Shown here: one piece after another, positions 11,599-23,545 of the stretch | Layout of the letters: each line of letters starts with the position of its first letter | Numbering within the stretch: position 1 is the first letter of the stretch | NCBI GenBank assembly: GCA_963556145.1 | Contig: OY744467.1 | Span: 4,526,001-4,590,000 of the forward strand | DNA: 64,000 bases | Reading direction: 5' to 3' | Source of the DNA: Hygrocybe punicea | Lineage: Eukaryota > Basidiomycota > Agaricomycetes > Agaricales > Hygrophoraceae | The notes under the pieces: model-generated | What the model was told of the DNA's origin: nothing | The model's database searches: none | The model's input: only the letters and a program-made list of their open reading frames with translations | Position numbers and translations under genes: made by a program

Positions 11599-12116
11599 AT
11601 GCCACAACAAACGGACTCAGCGAGACCGACAAAGATTGCGAACGTTAGCGAGTCGCTGGAAGGACAGAAGCTGAGGGTTGCAGGTCGGTTCGTGCTATTT
11701 TTGGCGTGTATGATAGGGTCTGATATTTTACTAGAATGCTCTCGTATGATGAAATGACTGGGATCATGTTGCTGGAGGACCAAGGTGCGGGGGTTCTGGT
11801 TGATGTGTCGCTGTGCATCGACGAAGGTGCTGTGTGGGCGAGGGAACGCAAGGGGATCGTTATGGTCATTGGGTACATTGACCGTGCTGAAGTGAGTGGG
11901 GCATAATTACAACTTGAATATTGCATCTACTGATTATATATCGAGTAGAATCCGGTACCGATACCCGTTCTTCCTGCGTACTGTGCGAACGCTCCTTGCG
12001 TTGATGCGGGCATTGTGTTGCGAGGGTTGTTGGTTGTTCCAGCGGGGGATTTGGAACTTGCAGTGTGGAACGGTGCGATCGATGAGCTAGGTACTATCGG
12101 AGTTTTAAATAAGTGA
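11599..12116 (+). CDS. TEN1: TEN1-like CST complex OB-fold protein
   Basis: Three exons (11599-11687, 11735-11891, 11949-12116) give 137 aa, the usual size for TEN1. The pattern EGQKLRVAGRMLSYDEMTGI, then MLLEDQGAGVLVDVSLC, then WARERKGIVMVIGYID and VLRGLLVVPAGDLELAVWN fits a small OB-fold protein of the TEN1 type: strand, Gly-Arg turn, strand pair, then V-I-G-x-hydrophobic. TEN1 joins STN1 (and CTC1/Cdc13) in the CST complex that protects telomeres and recruits polymerase alpha. The assignment rests on fold pattern and length rather than a diagnostic residue. Another small OB protein, such as an RPA3-like one, is the alternative. Confidence 0.55.
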
Positions 12117-12186
12117 CCGGATTACCGGCAACTTAAAATGTAGATCTTCGATGAGATTGCAGATGATCTGCGAGGACGGTGCTGGG

Positions 12187-12250
12187 TTCTTTGTGCTGAG
12201 TGCTGAGTGCTGAGTGCTGAGGACTGGTGCTGAGCGCTGAGGACTGGTGG
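12187..12250 (+). repeat. GTGCTGA-type tandem repeat
   Basis: A 7-bp unit (gtgctga) is repeated about four times in perfect register, then continues as degenerate variants (ggactggtgctgagcgctga). It lies between the TEN1-like gene and the next promoter. Confidence 0.7.
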
Positions 12251-12451
12251 TGGGTGCGGAGCAATGACCAGGTATTCCGAGTTGTTGTACAAGTCCGATC
12301 TTCCCACGGGAATGCCATCGCCAAAGCGGCAGACCCGACTGAGCTGTCTGTCCGAAGATGGCAAAAGAGGCGTGGTCGTGCAATCCTCGACTTGAGGCGT
12401 ACCTCTCCCTCGCCCACTCTCCCACACACACTTTTCTTTCTTCTCCACTTG

Positions 12452-12459
12452 TATAAAAA
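12452..12459 (+). promoter_or_regulatory. TATA-box candidate upstream of the gene at 12569
   Basis: The sequence tataaaaa lies about 110 bp before the ATG, just after a C/T-rich tract (12400-12450). This arrangement is usual for core promoters of actively transcribed basidiomycete genes. Confidence 0.4.
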
Positions 12460-12568
12460 CATTCCTATCTCCATCCTCTTTCTATCCATCAACATCTTCC
12501 CTACCCACCCACACTAGCTTCTCACTCCACCTCGCGCTCCCCACAATACGCCGCCACTCTCGCCCGCC

Positions 12569-14211
12569 ATGGAATATCTACTCCACATCTCCCAGCACTA
12601 CCACCAACTCACCTTCGACATCGAACACGACATAAAACCTCCATTCTTCTCCAACTTCCCCTCATCATCAGTCCGCGACCACCCTCCGCCCCAACAACAC
12701 ACGCCACTTCCTCGCCCGAGCCTCTCCCACAACGCCGCCCCCCACAAGCACTACGATCGGCTGCGCATACTTGTCCAGCAAGAGCAAGACGCCGCACAAA
12801 AGCCTCTCGTTGCACACACAACCTACTCCACACACGTCCCACGTTTGCATCACGTCGCCCCAGGCGTGCTCTCCGACGGCTCCCTCACAATAAACTATCC
12901 TGCAGTACGCCGTTTCCTCGAATCCGCAGAGACGGACTCTTGCGTGGAACCACCCTCATCTCCTCCCCTCTTTGCCCTCGCTGCGCTCGCCGTCTTTTAC
13001 CACCCAAAGAAGCCCGTCCACTGGTTATTCTGGAGCAAAGACAAGCGAGAGAAAACAGCAGCTATCGTCCATAAAGTCTTGAGTGAGTCATCCATCTCTC
13101 ATACCTTTGGGTTTCTCCCTAATAAAAACTACACACAGACGTCAAACCTCCGCCTATCCAGTCACCCGTCGCATGGATGGGCATACCAGAAAACTTGAGT
13201 GTCGTGGCTAATCTACAGTTTGGCTGGCGGGATTATCTATCAAACATTCCCTGGTATGCACCCTTTGCAGAATCCAAAGCATCGCCGTCCAAATATCGCA
13301 TGAATCTGCGAAAACGCAAGCCTCCGCCTTCACAACAGCTTGCACACACACCCGGCGACACCCCAGAAGACCCGGCTGCCGACGCGGAACTTGCGACGCC
13401 ACCACCGAGCAAGAGGCCCAGAACAAGACGTACTCGTGAGGCTGCAGCAGAGAGACCAGCGATGACGACAGCTCCCAGCAATGTCATCCAAGGAGACCCA
13501 GACGAAGAGCCGCTGAAGCAAGCCCGCTCAAATACCTCACATCCCCCCCGATCACGAGATGGCGCCACTCTTATGCCCCGAGAAGACGATGTGCCTGCGC
13601 CGCGATCGAGCCTGAGGCAAAAGGCGCGCAAGGCCCTAGTTGCCTTGACTTCTCCATCCACACAAATCAAACCGGATTCGCCTCCTCCCCCAGCTTCGCG
13701 CACCCGCTCAGCGTCCTGTACAGAGTCGACGTCCGAATGCAGCACCGCCGTGTCACCATACAGGGTTCGCTCGGGCTCATCCGCTTCGGTGTCTCCGTCG
13801 GACTTGTCTGCCGTCACTGCTGTTGAAGTGGTAGATGGGAATATTCCCAAAGTGTTGCTGAAAGGCGAGGACGAGGGAGGGATTCTCGAAAAAGAAGAAG
13901 ACGACGACGAGGGGAAACGCAAGGGTCCGGAGAGGAAGAGAAAGCGCGGTCCTGCGTCCCGCCCTCCTGGATCTCGTGTAAGTGCACGCCTCAACGCTGC
14001 CAAGGAAGATAAGAGGCGGAACACGGCGGCGCCGGCTGCTACAGCTGCTGCACCAGCGCGAACGAAGGCGCGTGTGGCCGCATCTGCGCCGTATACGACG
14101 AACAACGAGGAGCAGATCGCCATGGGGCGGCGCAAAGGTGCATCTGCATCTGCTCCTGCTCCTGCGAAGACGGGCACTGTTGCGAGATCCAAGAAGAGGA
14201 CGAAGACATGA
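12569..14211 (+). CDS. Uncharacterised nuclear-type protein with disordered basic C-terminus
   Basis: Two exons (12569-13082 and 13139-14211) sum to 1587 nt, 528 aa. Residues 1-240 look folded (LLHISQHYHQLTFDIEHD, then PLFALAALAVFYHPKKP and WRDYLSNIPWYAPFAES). Residues 250-528 are low in complexity and rich in Pro, Ser, Ala and Lys/Arg, with several possible nuclear signals (KRPRTRRTR, ERKRKRG, RSKKRTK). I do not recognise the N-terminal domain. The composition suggests a chromatin- or nucleic-acid-associated protein, but that is inference only. Confidence 0.75.
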
Positions 14212-16054
14212 GATGATGTGGGCAGAGGCGTTTCAATGGCTTGTACACTGGCATTTGGGATCAGGTTCATATTAGAAGGTGTGATTATCTAGATTATTCT
14301 TTTGGTTATATTTTGGTTGTCACTACTTGTGAAAAGCGAAGGGGAGGCGGGCATATTGTAAACAGTATTTTTGTAACATCTATGGGGTGCCGACAAGTCA
14401 CGGGAGATCGACGTGACCGCTCACGTGATTGTGATGCGACGCGTGTTATTTATTATATGCGAGATCGCTGCGAAGTGCCGAAGGTCTGTATCCCACTATA
14501 CTCCCACGACGCTTCTGCCGCTATCATCCACTGGTACCGTCAGAGCACCTGGTGTGGATGCGAGCTTCGATATTTAATGATCTAACACCAAGTGTCCGAG
14601 TCAGCCGCGGATATCACGAGCTGGGAGAGTCAACGAGTTCTTTCATTTCCAATTCTCCTTTGTTTTCTTGACCGCCGGCGTGCGGTCCTGATGATTTTTT
14701 TCTGGGATCGCACTGGGGCGGGAGGTGTGGACTTTGCATGGACGGGCCGTGGTGCTAGTGAAGGAAATGTGGTAGTGATTTGATGCTGGATTTCTTCAGA
14801 AAGTGGTGCGTGGGTTGCTGCTCGGTACGACACTCGGCAGGAGGCAGGAAGCCGTCACCAGTACTAGTGTGGATATATTCTTTTCTCTTTGTTATCAAAG
14901 GATTTCCATAAGCAACGTCATCGATCAGATGGAAGCATCGGCAGATGGGATCTGAGGTATTTGCGGAGTATGAACTTTGTATGTGCCTGTTTTTCCTTAT
15001 TTCCGTGTTGGTGGGTTATGGGCTTTGGGTTTGGGGTTTTGGTTTTGAAACTTTGTCCTGGTCCTGGATACTCGGGATGCCTTTGCTTCCTTGCGATGAT
15101 AGCGGGTGCTTTACGTCGGCCGGTTGTTAGTTGCGAGCTCGAGGCTGTTCCTAACCACGCCAATACCCAGCCTCGGTAGTTGCCCTGCTCGGGATGATTG
15201 CAACGCATGATCCCAGTGTGTGTTGGCAGCAAGAATGAATGGAGCAGCTGACCGAGTGTCCAGTGTCCAGTACTGTGCGACGTACCTCGATTAAACCACT
15301 CACGGTAAATGTAGGAGCGACGGTCGGAAACGAAAGATCGGCGAGGGGTGTTAATCTGGGCAATGAAAAGGGTTCGATAAGGATACAAACTCAACCTTAC
15401 GAATGGCTAAGCCCTCTTTTCGACCTAAATCAAAATGAAAGAATAAACTGACGGTTCAAGTTAGGATACGGAATGTAAATGCGTACGCTTTACTCGGAAT
15501 TACGGCGACAGACCCGTGCGTTCCACACTCGCTTCCTGAGGATAAATCGGAAGTGTGATCCTTTTCACCTGACTGGTACTGATGGTACCCCTCACGAGGC
15601 TATAAGCTATATGATAAAAAGTCCCCGAATTTACAGCTTATCCTGCCTTGCTGTGGCTTGGCAAAAGCAAAGTGTACATAAAAAAGGGGGTGTATGTGGG
15701 CGATGATCCGATTTCTGTAGACGCTCGAGCTTCAGCTGCTCTCCAGTGTTTATTGTCGAGGAGTCCGAAGGCTGAAACAGCACTAACCTAACCAGTGTTT
15801 TGTTTCTTGTCATGTTTCTGTGGAATGCAACGGTGACAGCCGGTCAAACTGAAACGGGCGAAGTGATCTAATAAAAATAATAAATAATATTATTTATTAT
15901 TTATTAGGCTTGTATAGCCGAGATAATTACCACATTCGGCAAAGACCCATGGCTTCCGCCGAGGGTCCACTTGGCTTGACCGGTCATTGTTGCGCTGTAG
16001 CCCCCCCCTCCCCCGGAAGCCCCTTGTCCTCCAACCACCACCATCTCCTCAGCA
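14212..16054. other. Intergenic region, no gene supported
   Basis: About 1.8 kb with only short, mutually overlapping open frames and no exon chain that keeps phase. A small AT-rich palindromic patch (taataaataatattatttattatttatta) sits near 15875-15905, shortly before the next gene. Confidence 0.4.
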
Positions 16055-17962
16055 ATGCCCGTCTCCGGCTCATCCTCGCAATCCCCCGCCTCCGTCCAAA
16101 AGCCTAAGAAACGGTGAGCTAGCTGCATCGCCTCATGGTCGTCATGTTCGCTAACCCTCTAACCCTCATCCCCCCAAGGAAATGGACTCGAGAACAACTC
16201 CTCAGGAACCTGGAGGTCTGCCCTCGTCCCATCTGCGTCTACTTTGGTCTTTGGCTAACCTCCCCTCCCCCCAGATCCTGGGCACACTCTCCGCACCATT
16301 GCCACCAGACTTGCCGCCATCCCCACCTGCATCCCGAGCGTCCTCTCCCGTCCCTGGCTCCAAGCGAAAATTCGATTCCAATTCAGGTGCAGATCATTCA
16401 AAGAGGCCTCGCACCAGTGGCATATTCGACCGACCCTCTACTCAGCACAACCACCACTACCACCAATCTGTGCCACCAGCGCATGCCCGTCCCTCAAGTT
16501 CGACCTATTCCATGCGACCTGAACCGTCAGAAGATGGCGAGGTCGCTGAAGATGCTGTGGTTGCCTCCACTTTACGAGGCACCTCTTCTGTCGTCACCAG
16601 CTTCGTCCCCGTCCGACGGCCCAGGCGAGGCAAACCTGCAAATATAGCCTTTGAGCAACTGCACGATAAATACCACCAGTTTGGTCGCCTTCTCAAGTAC
16701 TCTGGTGACCGTCGTTTCTGGTCTACGTACCCTGCCACACACAGAGAATACCTCCCATTGGTCAACCCTCCCCCCCCAAACTCACCTTATCACAAGTTCG
16801 GTGGCCTGATTGCACGGCTTGAACTGGTGGATGCCCTCGTCTGTTTCACGTACTCAATATGGAGCAGGGATTATTTGAAGCGACACTTTGCCAAAGACAC
16901 TTGGGGGACCATCGAGGCCTTCCTTTCTTGGTGCAAGCACAAGTGGGGAGCCGAAGACACTGTCGGTGATCGAGAAAAAGCGTTCATAGGTCTCATGTAA
17001 GTACCATACATCTCATGCCACACATTTCATTGGGTCAACGAGCTTCCCCCCTTTTTTTTCCCAGCTGGATGATCGAGGCATTTATATGCGGGCGCAAGTT
17101 CACTTATCAAGCCAGGGGCCATCTCGACGCGGAGATGGATAAGCTAGTCGCGCAATGCAAGAGCCTCGCCGCTGCCGCAGCAGCTGCCGCCGATGAAAAT
17201 GCTTTAGCTGGGCCTTCCGGGACGTCTGGCCTCCAGTCGACACCGCCCATGTTGCCATCGCCGGCAAGCATTGCGGCCACCAATAGCGCTAATTCCACTC
17301 CGATTAGCCAAGCAAATGGCACCCCTAACACCGCTCATGGTTCATCGTCGTCGTCGTCGTCGTCTGGGTCTGGGTCTGCTGCGCGTTCACAGCAGCAGCC
17401 ACCGTCACTCCCGCCAAACCTTCTCCCAACCACGGCGTCTGGCGCTCCTCTGTCTGCTGAGGCTGCGGCTGCTGCGGCTGCGGTGACAGTGTCGATCACT
17501 CCCACCATGGCGCAGACGCTCAAGGAGCAAAGTGGAGGCATCGTCGCTGCGTCGTTTTGCATGACTTGTTCACAGCAGACGATGACGCTTCCGATCATGG
17601 CGCGACACTTCCCTGTGACTTTTGCGCGAATGGTGCATTCGAGTTTGCTCCCGCACGAGGAGCACGAGCCGGATATCGAGGACGAGGAGGGCGAGCTGTT
17701 TTGGCCTGGGCAGTGTGTTACTGGGGAAGGCCTGGGGTGGGTGTGTCTGATGGGGAAAGCGATGATCAAGGAATTTGGGAAGGATATTGGATATAGAGGG
17801 TTAGATGGGGTGGTGCCGAAGCCGAAGCTGGAAGAGCAGGGTCCGGAGACTCCTGCCAGTGTGGATCCGAGTTCGGGTCAAGCTCAAGCTCAAGCCCAAA
17901 CGCAGCCTGGAGGTTTGGTGGCACAGACAGGGCAGACTGCAGGTAACTCGGGGGAGCGATAA
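16055..17962 (+). CDS. Uncharacterised regulatory-type protein with a helical core
   Basis: Four exons (16055-16113, 16179-16215, 16275-16996, 17065-17962) sum to 1716 nt, 571 aa. After a disordered N-terminus with a KRKFDSN...SKRPR basic patch comes a helix-rich region (about 175-300). It contains ANIAFEQLHDKYHQFGRLLK, LIARLELVDALVCFTYSIW and TWGTIEAFLSWCKHKW. A poly-Ala/Ser/Gln segment follows, then a second folded part (FCMTCSQQTMTLPIMARHFP, GEGLGWVCLMGKAMIKEFG). I do not know the family. A remote resemblance of the core to the C-terminal domain of AF4/FMR2 proteins was considered but cannot be supported by eye. The second intron (59 bp) is a multiple of neither 3 nor the exon phase, so skipping it would break the frame. 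Confidence 0.75.
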
Positions 17963-19438
17963 CACCAAAAAATCTCATTTCCCTTGGATATTCGGCGCTT
18001 TTGCATTCCTGGGTCTTTTCTTGCATTTGGGACGAACACACACATACGCACACACACACATATACGCTGAGATCGGTGTTCCTCGAAGAACGTTCCTTAT
18101 TCTTTGTCATTTTGCGATCCAAGAAAATCAAAGGACATCATCGATTTCAAAAGTTTGGGAATTGATGAATTTGTGCTTTCAGATAGGTAGCGCGGACGCT
18201 TTCTGGCTCTGGGTTATCTACACCAACACCCTCCTCGCCGCTGGTCGATGCTCAGCGTCTCGCGAACGCTTTCCCGGCGGCTGTATCTTCTGCTCGCTTA
18301 GCAAAGGTACCGGCTGCATGCATGCCCCACTCTCGTTGCCAAATGAACTACAGCATTAAAAACATCATTCTTCACCCATCCCCCATCCCCCATTGAAAAA
18401 CAACAACATTTCCCCGGCCCCCCTCCCCCGCCCTGTACATTTATTCTAAACTGGCTCTGTCGCCTTGTCATTAATAGGTTATCAACACATATACTTGGGG
18501 GAAAGCCACCTGTCGAAAAGTTTCTGGAGATATATTTTCTTCTTTGCTACATCATTTCAAATCTTTTTTTGTGCCTTTCCTTCTCTTTTTTTTTGTGCCG
18601 ATTCATTCCGCGACTGCCCCTTCTAAATTCGCGTTTCGTGTTCTTGTCACACACACGGTTCACTTTGTCTCATTGTTTCCTCATTATTCCCGCGTTTGAG
18701 GAACGCAAATTGTTGTTTTACCACAAGCCCCCCTGGCCATCCAGCCTGCCCCCATCACCACCACTTTTTTTAAGGATTTGCATACTACAATTAGAATCAT
18801 TTTGTTGTGTATTTAGCGAGATTGGGACCAGTCATCGACTAGTCATCCCCGATAAAGATGAAGATACACTGGCCAATGACAATGCTGTTTTTTTTCGGAA
18901 GTCAAATGAAAGAAGTGCTCGGCTCTTGTGACAGATAGATAGGAACTAGTAAACGATGGGCTGATATCGGGAGAAGGGATGGTTGTATGTATGTACGTAC
19001 ACATATCACAGGGGGCAAAAAGACCTTTCTGTATGCTGCTGGATGAAAATATTGAATCCCATGTCACACCATCCACAGCTAATGGTATACAGTCACAATA
19101 TACTCCACTACTCATCAGCAAAACAGCCGTCAACGATACAGGTCTGCCACGTGCTGTGCAGACGTCCATAGAGTCATAGAGTCATAGACTACTTCTTTGT
19201 ATGTCTAAATCTATATAATGCCACGCAACATCTATGCAAGTCTATGCAGTCCGCTGTCTCACCTTTATAGACCTGTATATACCTGTCACCTATCTGTATA
19301 GCACTATGTAACTGCATCCAGAATGCAGCCAGAGCACTTATTTTATATTTTATATTCCAATATTTTCATCATTATACGAAAGAAAAGCAACAATAATTAT
19401 ATTGATCTAGGCTAAACAACCTACATGACCACGACGGC
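17963..19438. other. Intergenic region with CA microsatellite
   Basis: About 1.5 kb with no phase-consistent gene. A short (CA)n tract interrupted by tatacg lies at about 18038-18065. A cluster of loosely repeated ctatg/gtcata motifs occurs at 19165-19320. Confidence 0.4.
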
Positions 19439-19446
19439 GTGGGGAG

Positions 19447-21327
19447 TAGTGTTGCCACGGCTCGGTCCGGAACCGTTAGCCGTTGGAGCCGGACCGATAA
19501 TTAGCCGAGCCGAGCCGTTCACTCGGCTAACGGTTAAACCTCGGCTTAGCCACGGCTAGCCATTATTAGCCGTTACCAAATATCCAAATTAGGAAATTTA
19601 GGTTTTCAGCCCGTTTGCTGGCTTCAACTTCACTTAGATAACCCCTCTGCTGCCTCCCATACCTCACGAACATGTACAGCCATTTCGCAAGGTTTTTAGG
19701 TGTTTCTTTTTCGTTTTGCGTATCTCCATGTACATGTACATGTATATGAAAAAAATGAAAAATACCTACTTCGTCGTCTTCCTGAATAGATCCATATTAA
19801 GCTTGTCAAACTTGGCCCGTGTAAGAATTTCCGAAAAGTTATTGCTGTCCTCGAACAACTCGATTCCGATCCTCGTCGACTGCTGGCTTGACAACATCCG
19901 CTTAGCCTTCTCGACCTCGCGCTTGAGCTTGCCCATTGCTCTCAAGTTAGTACCTGTCTTCTTGTACGCCTTAATAAGATGGTCAATAACGCGGTTGTAA
20001 AAGTCCTCGCCTGCGAGATGAGTATCACCAGCAGTAGCTGATACTTCAAAGACTCCGTCGTCGATAGAGAGAAGCGCACATCAAATGTCCCTCCACCAAG
20101 ATCGTAAACGATGATCTGGGACTCGCCGCCTTTCGTTTTTGGGATTGGAGTGGAACGTATTTTTGGCGCTGTCCCCAACGCTGCGCGTATTCGGGGTCAG
20201 TACGAAAACGGATTTGTGGAATCCAAAATGGACTTACAGCCGTTCGTCATCGCTGCAGCTGACCTAAGAGGGAGTTATCCGATGGCCTTGGTCGTGTAAG
20301 GTTCCATGAATGGCTTCGTGCAGCAAATACGCATTTGTGGGAATCGGATGAGGTGAGAGACGGCACCCTCGTCCGTTGATCCCGAGGAATACGTCGCGCT
20401 GGAGCTGGAACCGGTGGCCCCGGATGACACAGAAGTGGTGCGAGTAAGGGGATTGTAGTCACGGACGAGTAAGAGTGGCGGTGGGGGAACGATAGACGTG
20501 CGGCGTGTTGTCTGACCAAGCGGCAGGATTGGCGGTCTAGTAACGGGAGCGGGGGCGACGACGGGATGCGAGGTTGTAGAACGACGTTGAGCTGTCGTGA
20601 TGGTGGCCGTGACTGTGGTTGTGACCGATCAGTGCCGTAGGGCGAACGCAGCAGTCGTAGCGGCAAAGAAGCTGATGGTTGGTGGTGGTGGTGCCTGAAC
20701 TTGCGAGCCTGAGTTCGAGGACCCGGTTGCAGGGTGTTGGGTCGCGGCCGTGTTGTCACCGTGCGTAGCTAGACAGATCTTTGTTAGTAAAAGTAAAGAA
20801 AAAAAAACTTACCAGTGCAGCAGAGATGGGTGCACGACACTCCGCGACGTCTGGGACTGGCAGTCGTCGCTGCTGTTGCCGTCGTTGCCACTGCTACTGT
20901 TTGCCGTCGCCGTGGTCATTGGTCGTTGCTGGCCGGGCTGCTGTTGCCTCGAGATCATTTGTGCTGTAGTCAGAAATAAGTTGGTAGTAATAATAAAAAA
21001 AGATTCAAGAAAAGACATAACGTTGCCGCTTCATTGCTCGCCCTCTGCTGGTTGCCGTTAGGGTGCTGTGGCCTTTGTTTTGGGTCGGCCTGCATTGTCG
21101 CGAGCTGGTGTGGCTGTAGCTGTTGGCGTCAGGTATGGTGGTGTCACTCGCATGTTTGTGTGGATATTGGTGGACCTTGTTGGTTGTCCGCTATTAATTT
21201 CCTTTTTTGGATGGCTAGCCGCGGTTTAGCCGTTGCCACAACGGTCCGGTCCGGCTAATAACCCATATATGGGTTAGCCGTTGTTAGCCGTAGCCGAGCC
21301 GAGCCGGACCGAGCCGTGGCAACACTA
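19447..21327. mobile_element. hAT-type non-autonomous transposon with 8-bp target duplication
   Basis: The ends are terminal inverted repeats: the left starts TAGTGTTGCCACGGCTCGG and the right ends with its reverse complement, matching over about 24 bp. The flanks are a perfect 8-bp direct repeat GTGGGGAG at 19439-19446 and 21328-21335. TAGTGTTGCC-type termini with 8-bp duplications are diagnostic of the hAT superfamily. Both ends carry many subterminal copies of the short motif TAGCCG/CGGCTA, as expected for hAT transposase binding. No transposase frame is present in the 1881 bp. Instead it holds a BiP/Kar2 fragment (separate entry) and low-complexity sequence with intron-like AT islands. 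Confidence 0.88.
19766..20160 (-). pseudogene. Captured fragment of ER Hsp70 (BiP/Kar2)
   Basis: On the minus strand the sequence reads [18 protein letters not shown], the Hsp70 phosphate-binding motif. After a one-base frameshift it continues [60 protein letters not shown] and [19 protein letters not shown]. These blocks match Hsp70 residues of roughly 190-340, closest in memory to the ER paralogue BiP. The frameshift, the absence of the N- and C-terminal parts, and the position inside a hAT-type element show it is a transduplicated pseudogene fragment, not a working chaperone gene. Confidence 0.85.
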
Positions 21328-21335
21328 GTGGGGAG

Positions 21336-23235
21336 GCACTCATGTTGCCATTCTAGTCATGCAAAACACGGTGTCAGTGGCCACCTGGGCGGCCCTGGCT
21401 TTCTCGAAGCTCCGGTGTGGTCACTGTCTGTCATCTTGGAGTTGAGGGCAGAAGTGGGGCTGGGTGAACATCACAACGCCAACGTCACAGTAGTCAGTAC
21501 TTAAACTGATAAATGAAAAAAAAGAATTCACCGTGAGATGCACGGCCAAGCAGTATTGCGTAGTTGGTAGGTTGCTAAAAAATGCCATCGCTTGTGGGCT
21601 TGCAGTGGCTATTGGTGTCGTGGATGCCAACCTCAGGTTGATGTGGATGCAGGGGGTTGTTGTCGGGGTCGGCGTTGGGCCATTGCCATCCTTCCTGGGG
21701 TTGTGTGCCACACCACCGTTGCTGTCCCGTCGTCTGCCTCCTCGCCGCTGTCTTACGTGAGGGTGAGGGCAAGGGAGTTAGTATATAATAATTAATAAAA
21801 AGACTCTCCCGTCATCATTTCCATCTGGTCGATCTCCACCGCCGTTGTCGTTGTCGTCCTTCGTCATCGTTGTCATCTCTGTCTGTCGTCCTCACGATGG
21901 TTGTCCCGTGCTGTTCCTGTCCCATCGTGTTCACCGTGTTCGTCGTTCCTGTCGTCTTCGTGATCCCTCATCCCCATTCCTGTCCTTGCGGTTACAGTGG
22001 TCCCATCATTTGCCTCCTCGGTGCTGGCTGGCAAGGGCAGCGGGATGTGCCAGTAGTCATATTATATGAATGTAAAAAAAAACTCACAGTAGCACCACCC
22101 ATGCCCAGTGCGACTCTCGTCAACTTGCACCGTCGTCCTTCATCGTCGGGGCCTGTCTTGGTTGTTGTGCTGCGCTAGATTGAGCCAGCATGGGCTGGTG
22201 GGCATTTTGATGCGCGGCGTTGTTGGTTGGCCGGCACTGTGAAACAACTAAGTAAAAACTAAAAAGAAGCCCATGTGCATGCCCTGTGTTGCTGGGAAGT
22301 GTTTGCCTTGCCACACCAGCAGGCTGTTCTCTTTGGGGGGACACCCGGGTATAGGTCAGGGTGTTGTAGGTAACCTTTGGTGAGCGGTTCGTCCGTGGGG
22401 CATGGTATAGGCGGTACAATCGTCAACTACGTGCGCTGGTTTGCCTGGGCATGTTGGCGGGCATCGGGTGGTTCTTTGTCGTCCTATTCATTTTCGTCGT
22501 TGCCATGTGTCTGGCCTGCTCGTGCTGCTGGCTAGGGAGAACGATAGTACGCACGTAAATGACAAACGAGCTGCTGAAAGAAAAGATAATATTACATACC
22601 TTTCTTTCCTGTCCCCTCTCCATCATTCCTGAGTCTTCCATTACCTTGCTGGCCATCTTCTCCATTTGGCCTACATCACGCTAAAAGCCCACAAAAAAAG
22701 AAGGGGAAAGCGAAGTCGTTTACCTTTGACTTTATCGCCCATGGTAGGTTGAGTGGTGGGCCCGGATGCCAGTACCGGCACCTCTCCCAGGCAGATAGCC
22801 TCCAGTTCTAGTATCGAAACCCCTGTTGCCACTGTTGTTGTTGTTGTCGAGCGAGGAGCTGCACATGGAGGAGGAAAATGAACTGTACCAAACACGGACA
22901 AATGCTGGACTTAAGAATTTCACCAAGTCGACAAGATTTACTTAGTTGATTATATTTAATTTATATAGTACAAAATATCTAGTGAGGACTGGGCAAGACT
23001 GTAAAACCACCAAAGTACCTGTGTAGAAGGAGAGGTTGCCTGTCCTCTGCTACATAGAGTGACAGGCATTCTATCCAGATCTATACAATGCTTTACAAAT
23101 TTGTGTGGTCTATGTGCGTCTATGGCTTACTATGGCTTTGACAGGTATCTATGTCATTCTATACCAACTCGGCTGTTTTGCTGATGTACATCTTGGCTGA
23201 TGCAATGCTAGTGGGAAATGAATATCCTACCCCTT
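21336..23235 (-). other. Low-complexity, intron-like region of unknown nature
   Basis: GT/GC-rich sequence broken at regular intervals by A/T islands. On the minus strand these look like short introns, for example a donor after KVKG near 22726 with its acceptor near 22685, and a donor near 22602. The best piece is a minus-strand start at 22926 reading into VATGVSILELEAIC and then GQMEKMASKVMEDSGMMERG. The rest encodes Gln/Pro/Thr-rich sequence. It could be a decayed low-complexity gene or part of a larger, older element. No function can be assigned. Confidence 0.25.
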
Positions 23236-23545
23236 CTGGGCCTATCCAATACCAGTGGGAAGTAAATATCCCACCCCATCTCGGCCCATCCAATGCCATT
23301 GGGAAATAAATATCCCACCCCATCTGGGCCCATCCAATGCCAGTGGGAAATAAATATCCCACCCATCTTGGCCCATCCAATGTAATTGAGGAATAAATAT
23401 CCCACCCCATCTCGGCCCATCCAATGCCATTGGGAAATAAATATCCCACCCATCTCAGACCATCCAATGCAAGTGGGAAATAAATATCCCACCCCATCTC
23501 GGCCCATTCACTTCCAGTGGGAAATCATTATCTCCAATGTTATGG
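23236..23545 (+). repeat. 44-bp minisatellite, about seven copies
   Basis: The unit begins ggcccatccaatgccattgg and ends atcccaccccatctc, 43-44 bp long, repeated about seven times with small substitutions and one-base indels. Degenerate copies of the ggcccatccaat core continue to about 23690. The open frames across it (WDIYFP repeats) are by-products of the repeat. Confidence 0.85.

Noticed and set aside
13233..14270. 345-codon minus-strand open frame
   Set aside because: It mirrors the low-complexity C-terminus of the gene at 12569-14211 (Ser/Ala-rich shadow of Lys/Arg/Ala codons).
23159..23507. WDIYFP peptide-repeat frames on the minus strand
   Set aside because: They are translations of the 44-bp minisatellite, open in several frames.
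23236..23545. Possible CRISPR-like array
   Set aside because: The units are contiguous with no unique spacers, and the organism is a eukaryote.
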